This document shows, piece after piece, positions 6,419 through 13,190 of a stretch of 20,568 nt of DNA. Below the pieces are notes generated by a model. The model did not search any database and was not told the origin of the DNA. It was given only the letters and a program-made list of their open reading frames with translations. The position numbers were made by a program, and so were the translations under genes. The DNA is from an uncultured Bacteroidota bacterium (lineage in GTDB: Bacteria; Bacteroidota; Bacteroidia; Chitinophagales; Chitinophagaceae). Location: the NCBI GenBank assembly GCA_903933995.1, contig CAIZMD010000031.1, forward strand, positions 1 to 20,568. Direction: 5' to 3'. Each line of letters opens with the position of its first letter. Position 1 is the stretch's first letter.

Positions 6419-7708
6419 ATGAAGACCTATTCCCAAACACTTGACTACTTGTTTAGTGCCTTACCCATGTTTAGTAAATTGGGAGAGTCCGCTTATAAAA
6501 AGGACTTACACAATACTTTATCTCTTTGTGCATTTATAGGAAATCCGCAACATCAATTCAAAACCATACACGTTGCTGGCACCAATGGCAAGGGTTCTAC
6601 CAGTCATATGTTGGCTGCTATTTTTCAAGCGGCAGGTTATAAAACAGGATTATATACTTCTCCCCATTTAAAAGACTTTAGAGAGCGCATTAAAGTAAAT
6701 GGACAGGTATGTTCAGAGGAATTTGTAGTATCATTCACGCATCTTATTGAACCCAAGATCCAAGAAATTTCTCCTTCTTTTTTTGAGATTACGGTAGCCA
6801 TGGCATTTGACTATTTTGCAAAACAGCAAGTAGACATTGCCATTATTGAAGTAGGTCTTGGAGGCAGGTTGGATAGTACCAATATTATTGATCCAGAATT
6901 ATCCGTGATAACCAATATTGGGTTTGACCACATGAATTTATTAGGGCAGCGTTTAGAAGAAATTGCTTTTGAAAAAGCGGGTATTATTAAGCAAGGCAAA
7001 CCGGTAGTGATTGGTGAAACGCTAGCAGAAACCAAACCAGTTTTCTTAGCCAAAGCAGATTCTTGCCAAGCACCAATTCAATTTGCCAAAGACCATTTTC
7101 AAATAACCGATTTTGAAACCAAGTCTGGTCATTTATTGGTCACAGTGAACAAACTGAACAATCAAGAGCATCATCAATTTGAATTGGATTTACCAGGTTA
7201 TTATCAAACCAAGAATCTATTAACGGTTCTTACTGCGGTGGAACAATTACAAATTCAAGGCTGGAAATTGGATCATTCCATAGTAGTGCATGCATTAAAA
7301 CAGGTTAAAAAATTGACAGGTTTACACGGAAGATGGGAAGTCATTGCAGAACATCCATTAACCGTTTTAGACGTTGGGCATAATGAGGATGGGATTAAAG
7401 AAATAGTCAAGCAAATAGAATTAACTGGCAAACAATCCCTTCATATTGTAATAGGTATGGTAAAGGATAAAGAAATTGACAAAGCCCTACAATTACTTCC
7501 CAAACACGCAAGCTATTATTTTACCAAAGCGGCCATACCAAGGGCTTTGAACCAGATATTATTGCTTGAACAAGCTGCTTCATTTGGATTAGTTGGGAAT
7601 GCCTACCCTACTGTTATGGAAGCATATAACGCAGCAAAAAATCATGCTGGAAAAGATGATTTAATCTTGGTATGTGGAAGTGTATTTGTGGTAGCCGAAC
7701 TTCTTTAA
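6419..7708 (+). CDS. folC: Folylpolyglutamate synthase / dihydrofolate synthase
   Basis: A 429-residue Mur-ligase-family enzyme that adds glutamate to dihydropteroate and/or to reduced folates in the cytoplasm, using ATP. The P-loop GTNGKGST is at 54-61, followed by the family hallmark YTSPHLKDFRERI (about 79-91). The EVGLGGRLDSTN segment, which binds Mg and ATP, lies around 144-155, and LDVGHNEDGI in the C-terminal domain around 320 carries the usual His-Asn pair. Length is typical. The ATG at 6419 is preferred; an in-frame TTG nine bases upstream would add only three residues. It follows the tonB-like gene by 24 bp and ends 26 bp from a convergent Nudix gene. I see no strong terminator hairpin in that gap. 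Confidence 0.92.
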   Translation: MKTYSQTLDYLFSALPMFSKLGESAYKKDLHNTLSLCAFIGNPQHQFKTIHVAGTNGKGSTSHMLAAIFQAAGYKTGLYTSPHLKDFRERIKVNGQVCSEEFVVSFTHLIEPKIQEISPSFFEITVAMAFDYFAKQQVDIAIIEVGLGGRLDSTNIIDPELSVITNIGFDHMNLLGQRLEEIAFEKAGIIKQGKPVVIGETLAETKPVFLAKADSCQAPIQFAKDHFQITDFETKSGHLLVTVNKLNNQEHHQFELDLPGYYQTKNLLTVLTAVEQLQIQGWKLDHSIVVHALKQVKKLTGLHGRWEVIAEHPLTVLDVGHNEDGIKEIVKQIELTGKQSLHIVIGMVKDKEIDKALQLLPKHASYYFTKAAIPRALNQILLLEQAASFGLVGNAYPTVMEAYNAAKNHAGKDDLILVCGSVFVVAELL

Positions 7709-7734
7709 AGCTATTTACAGTAGGATAGTTCCAA

Positions 7735-8283
7735 CTACAAATGCATCCAACCCAAACGAAGCATGGCTTTGTAAATGGCTCCTAACTGAACCCCATGTTG
7801 CAAAGCATTGTCTTCTAAAAGCTTGATCAATTCTGCCTTTCCATAAGTTTCAACAATTAAATCTTCATAGGGGTCAAAACTTGTTTCTGCTAATTTTTCT
7901 GCATTGGTTGCCAAGAAAAAATAAGCGGTATTATTATTAATAGCTGGGTTGGGTGAAATTTTAAAAAGGAATTCCACTTCTGTTGAAACATAACCTGTTT
8001 CTTCTCTCATTTCTCTAATAGCAGAGGCAATTGGCTCTTCCCCATCTTCAAGAATGCCACCTGGCAATTCAAGTGTTGCTGTTCCTTTTGCGTGTCTATA
8101 TTGTCTAACCAATACCATTTTTTCATCCTTGGTAATGATGATCATATTGGTCCAATCGGGTAACTCAATAATATAATAAGGTTCCATTACCCTGCCATCA
8201 GGTAACAAACATTTATCGGCCCTAGCCCTAAACCAACGGTCTTGGTATACATAGTTTGAATCTAATATTTTCCAATCCATCAT
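7735..8283 (-). CDS. Nudix hydrolase (ADP-ribose pyrophosphatase-like)
   Basis: A 182-residue protein with a canonical Nudix box at G76-Y98: G-x5-E-x7-R-E-M-R-E-E-T-G-Y, all metal-binding glutamates present. The region before it (DWTNMIIITKDEKMVLVRQYRHAKGTATLELPGG pattern) is typical of ADP-ribose pyrophosphatase-type members, which split nucleoside diphosphates linked to another group. The precise substrate is unknown. It is the last gene of the minus-strand run and lies 14 bp after a paralogous Nudix gene. ATG codons at 8283 and 8280 are both possible starts and differ by one Met. It ends facing folC. Confidence 0.85.
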   Translation of the reverse strand: MMDWKILDSNYVYQDRWFRARADKCLLPDGRVMEPYYIIELPDWTNMIIITKDEKMVLVRQYRHAKGTATLELPGGILEDGEEPIASAIREMREETGYVSTEVEFLFKISPNPAINNNTAYFFLATNAEKLAETSFDPYEDLIVETYGKAELIKLLEDNALQHGVQLGAIYKAMLRLGWMHL

Positions 8284-8297
8284 TCTGATTTAAACAA

Positions 8298-8861
8298 TTA
8301 TTTGAAAACCAGTTTGCCCATTTTCAATAAGGCATAATGCAAGGTACTTACTTGCATGGCCTGCATAAACTTGCGCTCTGCTAATAATTCCAAAACTTGA
8401 TCCAAGCTCTTCAAGATCACTTCTACGCCTTCTTCTAAATCCAATGGATATGTTGGATCAAATTCGCCCCCCTTGGCCAAAAACATATGCATATAGTTGT
8501 TATGGATAGAAGGGTTATGAGCCACTTTCCCCAGGTATTCTATGCTTTCAAACCTATATCCTGTTTCTTCTAAGAGTTCTCTTCCCATTGCCGCTTCTAA
8601 GGATGCATCTGTAGCATCCACACATCCCCCTGGCAATTCAAAATCAGTTTGTTCTATGCCATGTCTATAAATTCTTTCCAATATCACTTGTCCGTCTTTG
8701 GTAAATGCCAAAGCAGTAGCAAAATCAGGAAATGCATACGTATAAAATGGGGTTATGATTGACCCATCTGCTTTCTCACAGGTATCTATTTTAATATCCG
8801 CCCACTTATCTTTAAAAAGTTGTTCTCTTTTTATAAGTTTCCAATTCAGATTTTTCTCCAT
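8298..8861 (-). CDS. Nudix hydrolase, paralogue of the downstream gene
   Basis: A 187-residue Nudix protein. The box at about G79-Y102 keeps R-E-L-L-E-E-T-G-Y but has one extra residue in the loop between the Gly pair and the Arg, giving the GGxVDxxDAS form; the catalytic glutamates of the helix are intact. The layout matches the next gene throughout: NWK/DWK opening, PDF/PDW, YRHG/YRHA, the HNPS/PNPA segment and an ALLKMG/AMLRLG end. The two are therefore an old tandem duplication. The chosen start at 8861 overlaps the DinB-type stop codon as TAATG, a usual coupled arrangement. An ATG six bases earlier (8867) is possible, whereas the open frame up to 8921 would run inside the DinB gene and add unrelated residues. 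Substrate unknown. Confidence 0.83.
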   Translation of the reverse strand: MEKNLNWKLIKREQLFKDKWADIKIDTCEKADGSIITPFYTYAFPDFATALAFTKDGQVILERIYRHGIEQTDFELPGGCVDATDASLEAAMGRELLEETGYRFESIEYLGKVAHNPSIHNNYMHMFLAKGGEFDPTYPLDLEEGVEVILKSLDQVLELLAERKFMQAMQVSTLHYALLKMGKLVFK

Positions 8862-9388
8862 TACCATTGTTTGTTTTCTCTCAGAGTTGTGATATGCGCC
8901 ACGTGGTGATTGCCATGCCAAGCATATAATCCCAATAAAAACCAGATACTCATTTCTCTATTTGCTGCTGGGTGCACCACCAACCTATTCCATTGTTCTT
9001 CCGTTAAGTCTTTGATAGTAGCTACCCATCTCAAATGCAATGCGTGTAATAAAGTAAGCGATACATTAATGGGTACTAGGTCATTGTCTGCTAACAATGC
9101 CCAATCCTGTTCTTCATAGGGTTTAATGGTAGGTTTGTCTTCTGTTAATCCTAGTTTAAAGCGGATATAGGCATTCATATGACTATCAGCCACATGATGC
9201 ACTAATTGCTTTACCGTCCAACCACCATCCCTATAGGGCGTATTTAATTGTGCCTCGTCTAAATTATTAATAGCTCTTTCTAAGGCTTCAGGAAGAAATT
9301 GAAGATCCAATAACCAAGCCTGCTTTTGTTGTTCAGAAAAAGGCTTGGGCTCATATTTTCCAATTGGATAGCGTGGGTCTATTGACAT
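8861..9388 (-). CDS. DinB/YfiT-family putative metal-dependent hydrolase or thiol transferase
   Basis: A 175-residue four-helix-bundle protein of the DinB superfamily, YfiT/BstA branch. The N-terminal DPRYPIGKYEP (4-14) is the signature of that branch. The three metal-binding histidines can be placed at H65 (or H64) in QLVHHVADSH and at H158 and H162 in HGNHHVAHI. B. subtilis YfiT was described as a metal-dependent hydrolase, and related proteins act as bacillithiol S-transferases, so a role in thiol conjugation or detoxification is plausible but not proven. It overlaps the following Nudix gene by one base (TAATG). Upstream is a 140-bp gap that holds the purine-rich repeat tract. Confidence 0.8.
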   Translation of the reverse strand: MSIDPRYPIGKYEPKPFSEQQKQAWLLDLQFLPEALERAINNLDEAQLNTPYRDGGWTVKQLVHHVADSHMNAYIRFKLGLTEDKPTIKPYEEQDWALLADNDLVPINVSLTLLHALHLRWVATIKDLTEEQWNRLVVHPAANREMSIWFLLGLYAWHGNHHVAHITTLRENKQW

Positions 9389-9441
9389 AAGTATCTATTT
9401 TGAATTATTTTAAAAAGAATCAAAATTGCAAATTTGATGGA

Positions 9442-9531
9442 TCTAACTGCATTCTGCATTCTTCACTCTTCACTTTTATCTCTTCACTTTCTTCCTCATT
9501 CTTCACTCTTCACTTTTCACTTTCTTCCTCA
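9442..9531. repeat. Imperfect tandem repeat, pyrimidine-rich on the plus strand
   Basis: The 140 bp between the ABC ATPase stop and the DinB gene is largely low-complexity. A 21-bp block starting CATTCTTCACTCTTCACTT occurs identically at 9457-9477 and 9497-9517. A 16-bp block, TTCACTTTCTTCCTCA, occurs at 9483-9498 and 9516-9531. Read on the minus strand this gives two units of about 33 and 40 bp, the second with a 7-bp insertion (about GAGATAA), and a short tail with two CTGCATT units (9442-9455). The tract begins right at the ABC gene's stop codon. It would be transcribed as a purine-rich, unstructured RNA between two co-directional genes. Confidence 0.8.
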
Positions 9532-10290
9532 CTCCCCTTTAAGTTCATGTCCCGTCATAGCTATAAACACATCTTCTAAATTGGCTTTCTTCACCTCCTT
9601 GGGTCTTTCAAAACCAGTGGCAACCAATTCATCAATTAATTTATCTGGAGAATTGAGCGCGATAATTTTTCCAGAATCAATAATGGCTACGCGGTCACAC
9701 AAAACTTCCGCTTCATCCATATAATGAGTAGTAATAATGACTGTTGTTCCCTTGGCTCTAATCTCTTTAATCAATTCCCAAAGATTTCTTCTGGCTTGTG
9801 GATCCAATCCTGTAGTGGGTTCATCTAAGAAAATGATCTTGGGTTGGTTGATTAAGGTGGTAGCAATGGAGAATCTTTGTTTTTGACCACCACTGAGTTC
9901 TTTGTATTTGGCTTTTGCTTTATCTCTAAGATTCACAGTATCCAATAATGCCATGCTATCTACAGTTTCATTGTATAACCCCGCAAATAGTTGAATCAAT
10001 TCTGTTAAGTTTAAACTAGGGTAAAAACCAGAAGTTTGTAGCTGCACCCCAATAATTTTTTTAATCTCATTGGGAGACTCGTCTAAATTTATTCCATCCA
10101 CTATCACTGTACCACTGGTCTTATTGCGCAGGGTTTCTATAATTTCTAAAGTAGTAGATTTGCCAGCACCATTGGGGCCTAATAGTCCAAAAATTTCTCC
10201 CTCTTCTACCTCAAAACTGATGCCTTTTACGGCTGCAAAATCGCCATAGCTTTTATGCAACTCTTTAACTGATATGATTGTTTTACCCAT
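9529..10290 (-). CDS. ABC transporter ATP-binding protein (ABC-2/DrrA-type)
   Basis: A complete 253-residue ATPase subunit. Walker A GPNGAGKST is at 38-46, Q-loop glutamine at Q83/Q85, signature LSGGQKQR at 132-139, Walker B IIFLDEP at 152-158 and switch His H189 in TTHYMDEAE. The single domain and the LEDVFIAMTG end are typical of the CcmA/DrrA/NatA group, which energises export of drugs, Na+ or lipids with a separate ABC-2 permease. No permease gene is adjacent: upstream (5 bp) is a small exported protein and downstream is the repeat tract and a DinB gene. The partner must be encoded elsewhere, or this gene has lost it. Confidence 0.9.
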   Translation of the reverse strand: MGKTIISVKELHKSYGDFAAVKGISFEVEEGEIFGLLGPNGAGKSTTLEIIETLRNKTSGTVIVDGINLDESPNEIKKIIGVQLQTSGFYPSLNLTELIQLFAGLYNETVDSMALLDTVNLRDKAKAKYKELSGGQKQRFSIATTLINQPKIIFLDEPTTGLDPQARRNLWELIKEIRAKGTTVIITTHYMDEAEVLCDRVAIIDSGKIIALNSPDKLIDELVATGFERPKEVKKANLEDVFIAMTGHELKGE

Positions 10291-10295
10291 ATTAC

Positions 10296-10796
10296 TTATT
10301 TGAAAGGAATACTAATGCCAATATTATTGGGTGATTTTTGTAATCCTTTTGATTTTTGTTCCTGATCCATTAATACGGCAATGCTTCTTAATTGTTGGGC
10401 AGCAATTGAATTTAATACAGCAGCTGTGCCATTGAGAATGAGGCCACCACCTAATAAATACCAATTGATATTTCTACTTCCATTGGTACCAATTAAACCT
10501 ACTACAGATGTAGCTGTTCCCAAGACGGTTATAATGCCTGCCCATGTTCTATTTGAACGATATTGGTCATAGTAAATAGTATACTGAGGATTATTTAAAT
10601 AACCCATTAAATAGTCCAACCTTCTTTTTCCATTATACAATTGCCCATTATACACTAATCCAGGTTTACTTAAGGCTGGAATAAAAGATACCCCTTTAGG
10701 ATTGTAATAAAACTGAACAGACTCAGGACTTGGGGGTTGACCGCAAACCGATGATTGCAAAGAGATTGCCAATAGCAGCAAGGCTATCCATTTCAT
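10296..10796 (-). CDS. Small exported protein of unknown function
   Basis: A 166-residue protein that I do not recognise. It begins with a clear signal peptide (MKWIALLLLAISLQSSVCGQ, cleavage probably after residue 19; the Cys is not in a good lipobox). Residues 20-80 are polar and Tyr/Asn-rich. Two hydrophobic, Gly-rich stretches follow (about 83-100 and 110-133), which may be membrane helices or a glycine-zipper hairpin. The start overlaps the fbp stop by 4 bp (ATGA) and the stop is 5 bp before the ABC ATPase, so it is tightly embedded in the operon. It could belong functionally to the ABC gene as an envelope component, but it does not resemble an ABC-2 permease, which has about six helices. 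Confidence 0.65.
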   Translation of the reverse strand: MKWIALLLLAISLQSSVCGQPPSPESVQFYYNPKGVSFIPALSKPGLVYNGQLYNGKRRLDYLMGYLNNPQYTIYYDQYRSNRTWAGIITVLGTATSVVGLIGTNGSRNINWYLLGGGLILNGTAAVLNSIAAQQLRSIAVLMDQEQKSKGLQKSPNNIGISIPFK

Positions 10797-11809
10797 GCAC
10801 TTGGCTTTAAAAAGGTTTCCAATTCATCCATCATATTTTTACTGCCAATAAACAATGCTGTTCTTTGGTGCAATTTGGTTGGTTGAATCTCTAATATTCT
10901 TTGCTCCCCATTTGTGGCTTTACCACCTGCCACTTCCAAGATAAATGCAAATGGATTGGCTTCATATAATAACCGTAGTTTACCTTGTGGTTTATCTAAG
11001 GTACCTGGATACATAAAAATCCCCCCTTTAATCAAGTTTCGGTGTACATCTGCCACCATGCTTCCAATATATCGCTGAGTATAAGGGCCGCCTGTTTCTT
11101 TTGTCTTTTTCTGACAGCCATTAATATACTCTCTTACCCCTTCTTTGTATTGAAAAAAGTTTCCGTGGTTTACGGAATAAAATTTACCATCTGGGGGGCA
11201 TTTGATATTGGGATGACTCAAAGAAAACTCACCAATAGAAGGATCAAGCGTAAATCCATTGACGCCCCTTCTAGTAGCATAAACCATCATGGTACTAGAA
11301 CCATAAATAACATATCCAGCAGCCACTTGTTTGATACCTGGTTGTAAAAAATCTTCCTTGGTACAGGGTGTACCCAGTTCACTAACGCGTTTGTACACGC
11401 TAAAAATAGTACCAATAGAAACATTCACGTCTATATTACCACTTCCATCTAGTGGATCAAACAAGACTACGTACTTGCTATTATTACTCACTTCATCGTC
11501 AAAAACCACAAAATCGTCCATCTCTTCACTTCCTATTCCGGCACAACTAATTCCGTGTTTTAGCACTCCCATAAATTGATTATTGGCATAGATATCCAAT
11601 TTTTTCACGTCTTCACCTTGCACATTGATACTTCCAGCATCTCCCAATATATCTACCAATCCTGCTTTGTTTACTTCTACATTGACCCTTTTGGCAGCCA
11701 ATCCTATATCTCTTAGCAAAGAACTCAGCTCACCTGTTGCATTTGGAAACTGACGCATCTGCTGGATGGTGAACTCATCCAGAGTCAGTATGTTTCTATT
11801 GATGATCAT
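10793..11809 (-). CDS. fbp: Class I fructose-1,6-bisphosphatase
   Basis: A 338-residue cytoplasmic enzyme that hydrolyses fructose 1,6-bisphosphate to fructose 6-phosphate in gluconeogenesis. Metal-site motifs are visible: S95-E-E97, DPLDGSGNID at 118-127 (the class I hallmark) and E283/E292 in the YEANPFAFILEVAGG segment. RYIGSMVADVHR (246-257) is the substrate-phosphate region. Length and motif order are those of the plant/bacterial class I family. It is the first gene of the minus-strand run and is divergent from aspartate kinase, with 112 bp between start codons. I could not find a full TAnnTTTG promoter for it; TATCTTTA in that gap matches seven of eight positions but has no well-spaced partner. 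Confidence 0.95.
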   Translation of the reverse strand: MIINRNILTLDEFTIQQMRQFPNATGELSSLLRDIGLAAKRVNVEVNKAGLVDILGDAGSINVQGEDVKKLDIYANNQFMGVLKHGISCAGIGSEEMDDFVVFDDEVSNNSKYVVLFDPLDGSGNIDVNVSIGTIFSVYKRVSELGTPCTKEDFLQPGIKQVAAGYVIYGSSTMMVYATRRGVNGFTLDPSIGEFSLSHPNIKCPPDGKFYSVNHGNFFQYKEGVREYINGCQKKTKETGGPYTQRYIGSMVADVHRNLIKGGIFMYPGTLDKPQGKLRLLYEANPFAFILEVAGGKATNGEQRILEIQPTKLHQRTALFIGSKNMMDELETFLKPSA

Positions 11810-11863
11810 ATGTTTGCCTATTTCTATAAAGATAACAAGGGCTTCTCAAAAACTAGTCATTTT

Positions 11864-11898
11864 TTGAAGAATGGGGCTTTTGATCTATCCTATATTTG
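11864..11898 (+). promoter_or_regulatory. Candidate Bacteroidota promoter of aspartate kinase
   Basis: An exact TAnnTTTG box (TATATTTG, 11891-11898, followed by C) lies 24 nt after TTG at 11864-11866, just outside the usual 17-23 nt spacing. Transcription would start near 11902, giving a leader of about 20 nt to the ATG at 11922. The box therefore argues against the in-frame ATG at 11871. Confidence 0.5.
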
Positions 11899-11921
11899 CA
11901 TTCATAAAATTTAAGGAACTG

Positions 11922-13184
11922 ATGAAAGTTTTCAAATTTGGTGGAGCCAGTGTTAACAGCATTGAAAGAATCAAAAACCTAGGTCCCATATTACAGGAAT
12001 TTAAGGAAGACCAATTGGTAGTCATTATCTCTGCCATGGGCAAAACCACCAATGCTTTGGAGAAAGTGGCAGAAGCTTTTTTTGAAGGCAATAGGGAAAC
12101 CGCATTAACGCTATTCCACGAAATCAAAACCAATCATTTAGCCATTGCTCAGCAATTAATGACCAGGGGTTATGCAGATTGCGAAATGCAATTGGCTGAT
12201 TTTTTCACAGAAATTGAATGGTTGTTGCACGATAAACCTGTTAGAGATTTTGATTATTACTATGATCAAGTAGTTTGCCTAGGTGAATTATTGAGTACTT
12301 GTATTCTTAGTCATTTTTTAAATGAATGGGGTATTGCTAATCAATGGGTAGACGTGAGAGATTTGATTAGAACGGATAATAATTTCAGAGACGCCAATAT
12401 TGACTGGGAAACCAGCACTGAAAAGATTCAAGGTTTGATGAAAAAAGGAATTGGCCCATCTTCCAAAATACTTATTACACAAGGATTTATAGGAGCTACA
12501 GATGATAATGAAAGCAGTACACTTGGAAGAGAAGGAAGCGATTATACGGCTGCCATTTTTGCCAATATTGTAGAAGCAGAAAGTTTGACCATTTGGAAAG
12601 ATGTTGCTGCTGTAATGAATGCTGACCCAAAAGTTTTTCCAGACGCAGTAACCATTCCTGTTTTGAATTATACGGAAGTAATTGAAATGGCCTATTATGG
12701 TGCTCAGGTGATTCACCCCAAGACCATTAAACCACTTCAAAACAAAGGAATCCCCCTATTGGTTAAATGCTTTTTAGATAGTAGCCTAGCCGGGACTCAA
12801 ATACACAACAAACAAATCAAAGGACTTCCTCCAATTATTGTACTAAAACCCAAACAGGTTTTGGTTACCATGACCACAACTGATTTTTCTTTTGTGGGAG
12901 ATCACCACATGAGAGAATTATATGGACTGATGGAATCTATGCATTTGAAACCTAATTTAATGCAAACTGGTGCTATTTCATTAATGATTAGCCTAGATGA
13001 CCAATCGGAAAAAATTAGTAAACTGGCCCAAGCTGCAAGTGGCATTTTTGACGTTCAAATAGAAAAAGGTTTGACACTTTTAACCATCCGCCATTATACA
13101 GCAGCTACTATAGAACAACATTTAGCAGGTAAAACGGCTGTATTACAACAACAGTCAAGAGAGACTTTACAGTTTTTGTATTAG
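11922..13184 (+). CDS. lysC: Monofunctional aspartate kinase
   Basis: A 420-residue enzyme that phosphorylates aspartate, the first step to lysine/diaminopimelate, threonine and methionine. KFGGASV at 5-11 is the family signature (usually KFGGTSV), TLGREGSDYTA at 200-210 and WKDVAAVMNADP at 225-236 build the nucleotide site, and YYGAQVIHPKT at 258-268 is typical of the kinase domain. The remaining 120 or so residues form the ACT-type regulatory region that usually binds lysine or threonine. The start at 11922 puts KFGG at the standard distance; the longer frame from 11871 would add 17 hydrophobic residues and overlap the promoter box. The gene ends 6 bp from the convergent histidine kinase. 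The lysC symbol refers to function; paralogues may exist in the genome. Confidence 0.92.
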   Translation: MKVFKFGGASVNSIERIKNLGPILQEFKEDQLVVIISAMGKTTNALEKVAEAFFEGNRETALTLFHEIKTNHLAIAQQLMTRGYADCEMQLADFFTEIEWLLHDKPVRDFDYYYDQVVCLGELLSTCILSHFLNEWGIANQWVDVRDLIRTDNNFRDANIDWETSTEKIQGLMKKGIGPSSKILITQGFIGATDDNESSTLGREGSDYTAAIFANIVEAESLTIWKDVAAVMNADPKVFPDAVTIPVLNYTEVIEMAYYGAQVIHPKTIKPLQNKGIPLLVKCFLDSSLAGTQIHNKQIKGLPPIIVLKPKQVLVTMTTTDFSFVGDHHMRELYGLMESMHLKPNLMQTGAISLMISLDDQSEKISKLAQAASGIFDVQIEKGLTLLTIRHYTAATIEQHLAGKTAVLQQQSRETLQFLY

Positions 13185-13190
13185 AAAGAT

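Noticed and set aside
8862..8921. Extended start of the second Nudix gene at 8921
   Set aside because: The extra 20 residues are encoded inside the DinB-type gene in another frame; the TAATG overlap at 8861 is the usual coupled start.
9434..9724. A 96-residue plus-strand open frame starting MMDLTAFCILHSSLL
   Set aside because: It is a translation of the pyrimidine-rich repeat followed by the antisense of the ABC ATPase gene, and its Ser/Leu/Phe/His composition reflects the repeat, not a protein.
12318..12740. A 140-residue minus-strand open frame inside the aspartate kinase gene
   Set aside because: It is antisense to well-conserved kinase motifs and its product has no recognisable features.
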